Shown: piece by piece, positions 1 to 4,219 of the stretch | Layout of the letters: the number at the start of each line of letters is the position of its first letter | How positions within the stretch are numbered: the stretch's first letter is position 1 | Assembly (NCBI GenBank): GCA_900547595.1 | Contig: URHE01000113.1 | Coordinates: forward strand, 1-5,509 | DNA length: 5,509 nucleotides | From: an uncultured Desulfovibrio sp. | Lineage (GTDB): Bacteria; Desulfobacterota; Desulfovibrionia; Desulfovibrionales; Desulfovibrionaceae | Direction of reading: 5' to 3' | Position numbers and translations under genes: made by a program | Notes under the pieces: model-generated | Seen by the model: only the letters and a program-made list of their open reading frames with translations | The model's database searches: none | What the model was told of the DNA's origin: nothing

Positions 1-119
1 GGGCGGGCGCGCTGCCGGGCTTTCGCCGGGCCCGGGGTTCCCTTCCGGAGGGCGGCGGCGTGCCGCCGGGAGAGGGGGGACGGACCGGTTTTTACGCGCT
101 ATTCGCTTGAGGAGCAGCC
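1..119. other. Structured GC-rich spacer upstream of atpC
   Basis: No coding sequence is supported here. None of the three forward frames resembles the C-terminus of the ATP synthase beta subunit, which normally precedes atpC, so the atpD stop probably lies to the left of the window. The stretch contains a perfect 10-bp palindrome, CCGGGCCCGG (26-35), whose right part can instead pair with CCGGGC at 15-20. It also holds GGCGGC-GT-GCCGCC at 54-67, which can fold as a 5-bp stem with a tetraloop. No T-tract follows either structure, so neither looks like an intrinsic terminator. I found no convincing sigma-70 promoter; TATTCG near 100-105 lacks a partner -35 box. Confidence 0.6.
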
Positions 120-518
120 ATGGCTACATTGCGACTGGAAGTCGTCACACCGGACAAGACCGTGGTGAGCACGGATGCGGAAATGGTCACCTGCCCCGGC
201 GTGGAGGGCGAGTTCGGCGTCCTGCCGCATCACGTTTCCCTGCTTTCGGCCCTGAAGATCGGGAACCTGCGCTATCGCGCCAACGGCAAGGATGAAGATG
301 TCTTCATCTCCGGCGGCTTTGTGGACGTCAACAACAATATTTGCAGCGTCCTGGCGGAATCGGCGGAGCATGCGCGTGACATCGACACCGTGCGGGCCCG
401 GGCCGCCAAGGAGCGCGCCGAACAGCGCCTGGCCCGGCGCGATGACGACCTGGACGAAGTCCGGGCGCAGGTTGCGTTGCAGCGCGCGCTCGCGCGCCTG
501 CAGATCGCCGGGGCCTGA
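120..518 (+). CDS. atpC: F1Fo ATP synthase epsilon subunit
   Basis: Complete 132-residue protein, the usual length for the epsilon subunit of the F1 rotor stalk. It joins gamma to the c-ring at the cytoplasmic face of the inner membrane and can inhibit ATP hydrolysis. The N-terminal beta-sandwich covers about residues 1-85, with the family hallmarks GEFGVLPHH (30-38) and SGGFVDV (64-70). The C-terminal part, from about 86, is two charged, Arg/Ala-rich helices. It contains IDTVRA (88-93), which fits the I(L)DxxRA motif linked to ATP binding in bacterial epsilon subunits. The start is set by GAGGAG at 109-114, five bases before the ATG. In most bacteria it closes the atp operon, and the terminator-like hairpin downstream agrees. 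The rest of the operon is outside the window. Confidence 0.97.
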   Translation: MATLRLEVVTPDKTVVSTDAEMVTCPGVEGEFGVLPHHVSLLSALKIGNLRYRANGKDEDVFISGGFVDVNNNICSVLAESAEHARDIDTVRARAAKERAEQRLARRDDDLDEVRAQVALQRALARLQIAGA

Positions 519-527
519 CGCCGTCGT

Positions 528-541
528 CCCGCGCTCGCGGG
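528..541. repeat. Small GC hairpin after atpC
   Basis: CCCGC-GCTC-GCGGG forms a 5-bp perfect stem with a tetraloop, ten bases after the atpC stop. There is no adjacent T-run. It is the first of a series of inverted repeats in this intergenic region and may protect the 3' end of the transcript; that role is inference. Confidence 0.4.
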
Positions 542-545
542 CACA

Positions 546-570
546 GGCATGCGCCGCGCGGGCGCATGCC
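546..570. repeat. Perfect 10-bp inverted repeat
   Basis: GGCATGCGCC (546-555), loop GCGCG, GGCGCATGCC (561-570). The stem is perfect and very GC-rich, so it should fold strongly in RNA of either strand. The T-rich tract on the plus strand begins only about 20 bases later, too far for this stem alone to be a textbook intrinsic terminator. Its loop and right arm overlap the left arm of the alternative hairpin that abuts the T-tract. Confidence 0.7.
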
Positions 571-604
571 CCGGCAGGTTTCCCGCGCCCTGTCTTTTTG
601 TTTT
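556..604 (+). terminator. Probable intrinsic terminator of atpC
   Basis: GCGCGGG (556-562) pairs perfectly with CCCGCGC (582-588) across a 19-base loop. A shifted pairing, GGGCGC (560-565) with GCGCCC (585-590), is also possible. Either 3' arm leads into TGTCTTTTTGTTTT (591-604), the only T-rich tract in the region. Position and orientation fit termination of the ATP synthase operon before the convergent folE2 gene. The long loop and the competing stronger stem at 546-570 make the exact fold uncertain. Confidence 0.6.
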
Positions 605-612
605 CCGCCGTT

Positions 613-634
613 CCGCCCGGGAGTTCCCGGGCGG
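613..634. terminator. 9-bp hairpin between convergent genes
   Basis: CCGCCCGGG (613-621), loop AGTT, CCCGGGCGG (626-634): a perfect 9-bp stem. It lies about 100 bases beyond the folE2 stop, reading leftward, and after the atpC T-tract, reading rightward. Neither strand has a T-run directly after it. It may therefore act as an RNA 3'-end stabiliser or a non-canonical or Rho-assisted terminator for folE2, rather than a classical intrinsic terminator. Confidence 0.45.
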
Positions 635-734
635 TTCCGTCAGGGCATGTACGCAATTTCATGGCGAAACCGCTCTGGCGTGTTCCCTGGGTTCCCGCCT
701 CCGCCGTTCGCGCCATGTCCCCGTCCGTTCCCGT

Positions 735-1511
735 TCAGACCGCAGGCCCGCGCTCGATGCGCGCGAAGGCGTTGTGGTTGTGGATGGATTCCATGCTTTC
801 CACCTCCACAGTGAACCGGGCGACACGCGGGTGCCGCTCCAGTTCCCTGGCGACGGCGCGCACCACATCCTCCACAAAGGCGGGGCGGGAAAATGCCTGT
901 TCGGTGACGAATTTTTCATCTTCCCGCTTGAGCAGGGTATAGACGGCGGAAGAACCCGCCGCCTCGGCCAGATCGATGAATTCCTCCAGCCAGACAAAAC
1001 CGGTGATGCGCGCGCGGATATGCACCAGGGCGCGCTGGCTGTGCGCGCCCTCGCGGCTGATGGCCTTGGAGCACGGGCAGACGGTCATGACCGGCACGGC
1101 CAGTTCCACAAGAAACGTCTGGCCGTTGTCGTCCAGCTCGCTCGTCACGCGGCAGTCATAGGCAAGAGGCGCGGCGTCCCCGCGCGCGGGGGCGTTTTTG
1201 CGCACAAAATAGGGAAAACTGAAGCGCGCCCATGCCCGCCGCGCGTCGAGCCGCTGGCGCACGCTCTCAAGCAGCCGCAGCACGGACTGCCGGTCCAGGC
1301 CCTCGTCCCAGTCGTCCAGTGCCTGAACAAGGCGGCTCATGTGCGTTCCCTTGCGGGCGGAGGGCAGATCCACCCCCAGATCAGCGCTGGCCACAGTGGC
1401 CTGGCTGCCCCCGGCGCGATCCCGGACCCGCAGGGGCAGACGCAGGCCGCGCACGCCCACGCGGTCTATATCGAGAGGGACTTCCGGCGTCCGGTTCTGC
1501 ACGTCTTCCAT
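735..1511 (-). CDS. folE2: GTP cyclohydrolase IB (FolE2)
   Basis: Complete 258-residue protein, normal for the FolE2 (COG1469) family. It converts GTP to 7,8-dihydroneopterin triphosphate in the cytoplasm, the entry to folate and, via QueD, to queuosine. Family signatures are clear: an N-terminal VQNRTPEVPLDIDRVGV (4-20), KGTHMSR (54-60), the metal-site segment VMTVCPCSKAIS (141-152) with Cys145 and Cys147, GAHSQR (155-160), and the C-terminal SMESIHNHNAFA (239-250) with His244 and His246. The ATG start is chosen for AAGGA at 1520-1524 on the minus strand, eight bases upstream, and because this N-terminus matches the family. The frame stays open upstream to about 1709, but that part overlaps nikR and is not FolE2-like. 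It lies 46 bp after nikR in the same direction, so co-transcription is likely. Confidence 0.96.
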   Translation of the reverse strand: MEDVQNRTPEVPLDIDRVGVRGLRLPLRVRDRAGGSQATVASADLGVDLPSARKGTHMSRLVQALDDWDEGLDRQSVLRLLESVRQRLDARRAWARFSFPYFVRKNAPARGDAAPLAYDCRVTSELDDNGQTFLVELAVPVMTVCPCSKAISREGAHSQRALVHIRARITGFVWLEEFIDLAEAAGSSAVYTLLKREDEKFVTEQAFSRPAFVEDVVRAVARELERHPRVARFTVEVESMESIHNHNAFARIERGPAV

Positions 1512-1515
1512 GGAA
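1506..1515. repeat. Palindrome spanning the folE2 start codon
   Basis: TTCCATGGAA is a perfect 10-bp palindrome containing the folE2 ATG. On the minus strand the AAGGAA Shine-Dalgarno element can pair with the TTCC just before the ATG (GGAA-TGG-TTCC). That TTCC can instead pair with the GAA after the ATG. The stems are only about four base pairs, so an effect on translation is speculative. Confidence 0.35.
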
Positions 1516-1557
1516 CCATTCCTTTTACCTGTTACCCGCCGCGCGCCGCACCGGGGC

Positions 1558-1977
1558 TCAGGCCAGCTCGGGGCCCAGCGGCGCCGGGGCAAAGACCCCG
1601 TGGCGCACGCCCCGGCAGGAGACAAGTCTGTCCGCCATGGCCTGCACACGTCCGGCCTCGCCCCGCAGCACGAGCACTTCGAGGCAGTTGTCGTGATCGA
1701 GATGCACATGGGTGGCGGCCACGATCACATCGTGGTCCTCGTGCTGGAGATGCATGAGCCGCCGCGCCAGGTCGTGCTTGTGGTGGTCGTAGACCAGGGT
1801 CAGCGTTCCCGCGGCCTGGCCGTCGGGCGTGCGCCACTCCTCCTCGCCCAGGGCGCGCCGGATGAGGTCCCTGAGGGCCTCGGAACGGTTGCTGTAGCTT
1901 TTGCGGGCGCACAGGGCGTCAAAGGCGGCCAGCAGATCCTCGTCCAGCGAAACGCCGAAGCGCGTAAGCTTTCCCAT
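1558..1977 (-). CDS. nikR: Nickel-responsive transcriptional regulator NikR
   Basis: Complete 139-residue protein (E. coli NikR has 133). Residues 1-45 form a ribbon-helix-helix DNA-binding domain: the strand LTRFGVSLD (4-12) followed by helices including SNRSEALRDLIRRAL (29-43). The rest is the ACT-like nickel-sensing domain that forms the tetramer core. The four high-affinity nickel ligands of E. coli NikR (His76, His87, His89, Cys95) align with His79, His90, His92 and Cys98, in QHEDHD and THVHLDHDNC. The conserved RGVRHG follows at 122-127. Nickel-loaded NikR normally represses nickel uptake genes; none are visible here, so the regulon is elsewhere or concerns these neighbours. The start is supported by GGGAG (1985-1989), seven bases from the ATG. 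A longer frame reaching 2058 has no RBS and adds a non-family leader. Confidence 0.96.
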   Translation of the reverse strand: MGKLTRFGVSLDEDLLAAFDALCARKSYSNRSEALRDLIRRALGEEEWRTPDGQAAGTLTLVYDHHKHDLARRLMHLQHEDHDVIVAATHVHLDHDNCLEVLVLRGEAGRVQAMADRLVSCRGVRHGVFAPAPLGPELA

Positions 1978-1995
1978 ATTTTCACTCCCGCAAGC

Positions 1996-2009
1996 CGGCC
2001 TCGCGGCCG
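1996..2009. repeat. 5-bp inverted repeat upstream of nikR
   Basis: CGGCC-TCGC-GGCCG lies between the methyltransferase stop and the nikR start, close to the nikR ribosome binding site on the minus strand. It could be a weak RNA hairpin in the leader or simply GC-rich noise. It does not resemble the E. coli NikR operator GTATGA-N16-TCATAC. Confidence 0.3.
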
Positions 2010-2033
2010 CGCCGATGGATGATGGACCCCGCA

Positions 2034-2048
2034 GGCGCCGGAGGCGCC
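2034..2048. repeat. GGCGCC-GGA-GGCGCC repeat in methyltransferase-nikR gap
   Basis: Two copies of the self-palindromic hexamer GGCGCC are separated by three bases, giving a possible 6-bp stem with a 3-base loop on either strand. It lies 15 bases after the methyltransferase stop. No T-run follows on the minus strand, so transcription could read through into nikR. No separate nikR promoter is recognisable in this 86-bp gap. Confidence 0.4.
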
Positions 2049-2063
2049 GTGAGGCCATGCCGC

Positions 2064-2732
2064 TCAGGGGCGCGTCAGTTCCCAGATGCCGATGGTCGGC
2101 GCGCCCTGACCGTCCGGCGGCGTCACCGTGGCCGTATGGACGCGGCGGCCCGTCCAGCCTTCCCGCGCCAGCGCGTGGCGGAACGCCTCATAGACCGAGC
2201 GCCCCGGCTCGGCCACCCAGACCGCGCCGCCCGGCGCCAGCGCATGGGCGAGCAGGCGCAGCACCGGCGCCACGAAGCGCGTCTCGTACATGATGTCGCC
2301 GCCCCAGATGCGCGTAAAGGCGCGCGCCGCCAGCGCGGGGCGCCGCCAGTCCATGAGCACCCACAAGGGTTGCGGGACCGCATTGCTGACGGCATTGCGC
2401 CGGGCGAACCCGAGCGCCGCCTCTTCATAGTCCAGCGCCAGGACACGGGCGCCGAGCCATTGGCCCACCAGCGCCGTGAGCCCGAGCCCGCAGCCGAGGT
2501 CCAGACAGGGGCGCCCGGCAATGTCCGCGCGCCGCAGGGCGAGCCATTCCGCAAGCACCATGCTGGAGGGCCAGAGTTCCGTCCAGTAGGGGATGCGCTC
2601 GTCCTCAAAAGACGCCGTGTCGTCGGTCATGGCATCCCAGAGCGCCTCCAGATCGGCGGCCCGCTCCAGCCGCCAGCCGCGTCCTGCGCAGTGGACCGTG
2701 ATCCACGCGCCGTGCGCGGAGGCCCCGATCAT
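2064..2732 (-). CDS. Class I SAM-dependent methyltransferase, METTL20/Nnmt-like
   Basis: A 222-residue Rossmann-fold methyltransferase. Motif I, the SAM-binding loop, is LDLGCGLG (77-84). The acidic residue ending strand 2 is Asp101 in VLALDYEEA, followed by a typical helix. DIMYE (146-150) corresponds to the motif that closes strand 4 in the family. Upstream, the segment RIPYWTELWPSS (46-57) is characteristic of the METTL20/ETF-beta lysine methyltransferase and related Nnmt-type group, which often modify protein lysines. The substrate here cannot be told from sequence, and no ETF gene is in view. The ATG at 2732 is preferred because AGGA lies eight bases upstream. A TTG at 2768 would add 12 residues but has no good RBS and sits inside a plausible -10 box. 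It is the first gene of the leftward group with nikR and folE2. Confidence 0.82.
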   Translation of the reverse strand: MIGASAHGAWITVHCAGRGWRLERAADLEALWDAMTDDTASFEDERIPYWTELWPSSMVLAEWLALRRADIAGRPCLDLGCGLGLTALVGQWLGARVLALDYEEAALGFARRNAVSNAVPQPLWVLMDWRRPALAARAFTRIWGGDIMYETRFVAPVLRLLAHALAPGGAVWVAEPGRSVYEAFRHALAREGWTGRRVHTATVTPPDGQGAPTIGIWELTRP

Positions 2733-2740
2733 CGTGCCAG

Positions 2741-2744
2741 TCCT
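2741..2744 (-). promoter_or_regulatory. Shine-Dalgarno site deciding the methyltransferase start
   Basis: AGGA on the minus strand lies eight bases before the ATG at 2732. No comparable purine-rich element precedes the in-frame TTG at 2768. This is the main reason for choosing the shorter methyltransferase. Confidence 0.6.
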
Positions 2745-2767
2745 GTCATGGGTCGTTGCATCCGCCA

Positions 2768-2796
2768 ACGATAGCCCAAGGCGGCACCGGTGTACA
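2768..2796 (-). promoter_or_regulatory. Possible sigma-70 promoter for methyltransferase-nikR-folE2
   Basis: On the minus strand, TGTACA (2791-2796) and TATCGT (2768-2773) are separated by 17 bases. They match the -35 and -10 consensus at 4 of 6 positions each. Transcription would start near 2760, upstream of the AGGA site and the ATG at 2732 but downstream of the TTG at 2768. The -35 box coincides with the core of a palindrome, so a repressor bound there would block it. The call rests on moderate matches only. Confidence 0.4.
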
Positions 2797-2800
2797 CTGG
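2787..2800. promoter_or_regulatory. Near-perfect palindrome, candidate operator
   Basis: CCGGTGTACACTGG is symmetric except for one pair of positions, with a perfect 8-bp core GTGTACAC. It sits in the divergent promoter region and overlaps the putative leftward -35 box. It is compact, unlike the widely spaced half-sites used by NikR in E. coli. The binding protein is unknown. Confidence 0.4.
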
Positions 2801-2810
2801 CCGCATGCGG
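2801..2810. promoter_or_regulatory. Perfect 10-bp palindrome next to the candidate operator
   Basis: CCGCATGCGG follows the GTGTACAC palindrome without a gap. The two form a 24-bp block of tandem dyads between the divergent promoters. In GC-rich DNA a single palindrome of this size can arise by chance. The direct abutment is what makes it worth noting. Confidence 0.35.
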
Positions 2811-2827
2811 GCGTTATGCGCGCGCCA

Positions 2828-2856
2828 TTGTCTCCGCCGGCGCCTTCTGCTATGGT
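2828..2856 (+). promoter_or_regulatory. Probable sigma-70 promoter for cvpA-mazG
   Basis: TTGTCT (2828-2833) and TATGGT (2851-2856) are separated by the optimal 17 bases, each matching consensus at 4 of 6 positions. Transcription would start around 2863, giving a leader of about 24 bases that contains the strong RBS of cvpA at 2872-2878. Confidence 0.55.
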
Positions 2857-2886
2857 GCACGCCGCACATGCGGGGAGGCCGAGCCT

Positions 2887-3375
2887 ATGGGACAGGACAT
2901 CTTTGATCTCGTCATCATCCTCACGCTTGTCTTTTTCACCCTGCGCGGCGCGGGTGTCGGGCTGGTGGGCGAAGTGGCGGGCGTGGTCTCGCTCGTGGGC
3001 GGCTTCTGGGGCGCGCGGGCCTGGCACGGGCTTGTCGCGCCCCATCTGACCTTCATCAGCGCCGAAGGCTGGCGCACGCCCGTGGCCTATGGCCTGGTCT
3101 TTGTGGGCGTCATGCTCGGCGTGGGGCTGGCCGCGCGCCTGCTCAGAAAGGTGGTGGCGCTGTCCTTCGCCTCCTGGGCGGACCGGCTGGCCGGGGCGTT
3201 TTTCGGTCTTGCCAAGGGTGTCCTCATCTGGGCGCTGGTGCTCATTGTGGCGGAAAAAGTTTTTCAGAATGACAGCTTCATGCGCGATTCCCGCGTCATG
3301 CCCTATTTTCACGCCCTTGTGGCGCAGCTGCGCGCGTGGCTGCCGCCGGACATCGCGGCGCGGTTCGGCATCTGA
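2887..3375 (+). CDS. cvpA: CvpA family inner-membrane protein
   Basis: Complete 162-residue hydrophobic protein of the CvpA family (colicin V production protein), whose members are about 160-180 residues. Four membrane segments can be read at roughly residues 5-20, 24-42, 66-87 and 101-123. Two family features are visible: LRGAGVGLVGEVAGVVSL (19-36), and the signature DRLAGAFFGLAKG (99-111) leading into the last membrane segment. The C-terminal tail of about 40 residues is polar and probably cytoplasmic. CvpA is linked to colicin V export in E. coli and to envelope or bile-salt tolerance in other bacteria; its molecular function is unclear. The start has an excellent GGGGAGG (2872-2878) eight bases upstream, and a longer in-frame reading back to 2593 would overlap the methyltransferase. 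It leads a likely operon with mazG, 20 bp downstream. Confidence 0.92.
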   Translation: MGQDIFDLVIILTLVFFTLRGAGVGLVGEVAGVVSLVGGFWGARAWHGLVAPHLTFISAEGWRTPVAYGLVFVGVMLGVGLAARLLRKVVALSFASWADRLAGAFFGLAKGVLIWALVLIVAEKVFQNDSFMRDSRVMPYFHALVAQLRAWLPPDIAARFGI

Positions 3376-3395
3376 CGCGGCGGGGGGAGGATGCC

Positions 3396-4214
3396 ATGGA
3401 AGATCGGGGATGCGCTGCCCTCAGCGCCCTGCGGGACGTGATCGACCGGTTGACGGCGCCGGACGGCTGCCCCTGGGACAGGGCGCAGACGCCGGAGAGT
3501 CTGGCGGAATATCTTATTGAGGAAAGCCACGAACTCGCCGCCGCGCTCAAGGCGGGCGATGTGGCGGGCGCCCGCGAGGAGCTGGGCGACGTGGCGTTCC
3601 TCCTGCTCTTTGTGGCCCGGCTGTTCGAGGGCAGGGGCCAGTTTTCCCTGGCGGACGCTCTGGACGAAAACCGCGCCAAGATGATCCGTCGCCATCCGCA
3701 CGTCTTTGCCGGCGAGACGTTTCCGGACCTGGACGCCCAGCTCGCCCGCTGGGAAGCCATCAAGCGCGCGGAGCACGAGGCTGCCGGCGCCCCCCAGGGG
3801 CTGTTCGCCAGCCTGCCGCCGAGCCTGCCGCCGCTCATCAAGTCCTACCGCATCCATTCCAAGGCCGCCCGCGTGGGCTTTACCTGGGCCACCGACGAGG
3901 AGGTGGAACAGCAGGTGGAGGCCGAATGGCTGGAATGGCTCGATGCGGCCGCCGGTGACGACACCGCCGCGCAGCGCCACGAACTCGGCGACATGCTCTT
4001 CAGCCTGGTGGAACTGGGGCGCCGCAAGGGCATCAAGGCCAACGACGCGCTGGACGGCGCCGCGACCCGCTTCCTGCGGCGTTTCGCCCGCATGGAGGAA
4101 CTGGCGCGCGAGCGCGGCCAGGACTTCGCGGCGCTTTCGCTGGACGAGAAGGACGAACTCTGGAACGAGGCCAAGGCCGGGGAGACGCCCGGCGGCGCCG
4201 GGACGGAGGCGTAG
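3396..4214 (+). CDS. mazG: Nucleoside triphosphate pyrophosphohydrolase MazG
   Basis: Complete 272-residue two-domain MazG, similar in size to the E. coli enzyme (263). MazG hydrolyses NTPs or dNTPs to NMP and pyrophosphate in the cytoplasm and can clear abnormal nucleotides. Domain 1 has the signature CPWDRAQTPESL (25-36), the metal-binding EExxE as EESHE (42-46) and the second ExxD as EELGD (61-65), then RRHPHVF (98-104). Domain 2 starts after a Pro-rich linker (about 139-148) and repeats the pattern with acidic residues at 175-180 (EAEWLE), HELGDMLF (195-202) and a typical helical C-terminus. Both metal sites look intact. GGAGG at 3386-3390 is five bases before the ATG. It lies 20 bp after cvpA and five bases before the next ATG (two before a GTG), suggesting one operon and translational coupling. 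Confidence 0.96.
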   Translation: MEDRGCAALSALRDVIDRLTAPDGCPWDRAQTPESLAEYLIEESHELAAALKAGDVAGAREELGDVAFLLLFVARLFEGRGQFSLADALDENRAKMIRRHPHVFAGETFPDLDAQLARWEAIKRAEHEAAGAPQGLFASLPPSLPPLIKSYRIHSKAARVGFTWATDEEVEQQVEAEWLEWLDAAAGDDTAAQRHELGDMLFSLVELGRRKGIKANDALDGAATRFLRRFARMEELARERGQDFAALSLDEKDELWNEAKAGETPGGAGTEA

Positions 4215-4219
4215 CCGTG

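Noticed and set aside
99..716. Open reverse frame of 205 codons across atpC and the downstream hairpins
   Set aside because: It is antisense to a certain atpC, spans hairpin and terminator sequence, and has no recognisable domain.
661..716. ATGGCG/CGCCAT inverted repeat after folE2
   Set aside because: The arms are only six bases with a 44-base loop and no T-tract, too weak to call a terminator.
292..942. Open forward frame of 216 codons overlapping atpC
   Set aside because: It starts inside atpC out of frame, runs through the terminator-like hairpins and ends antisense to folE2.
1531..1535. GTTAC as half of a NikR-type operator before folE2
   Set aside because: No matching inverted half was found at a suitable spacing, so a single five-base match is not enough to call an operator.
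549..1757. Open forward frame of 402 codons opposite folE2 and nikR
   Set aside because: It is antisense to two well-supported genes. The translation is Arg/Pro/Ala-rich, resembles no protein family, and is the shadow expected from GC-rich codon use.
1978..2063. Separate nikR promoter
   Set aside because: No paired -35 and -10 boxes are visible on the minus strand in this gap; transcription from the methyltransferase promoter is simpler.
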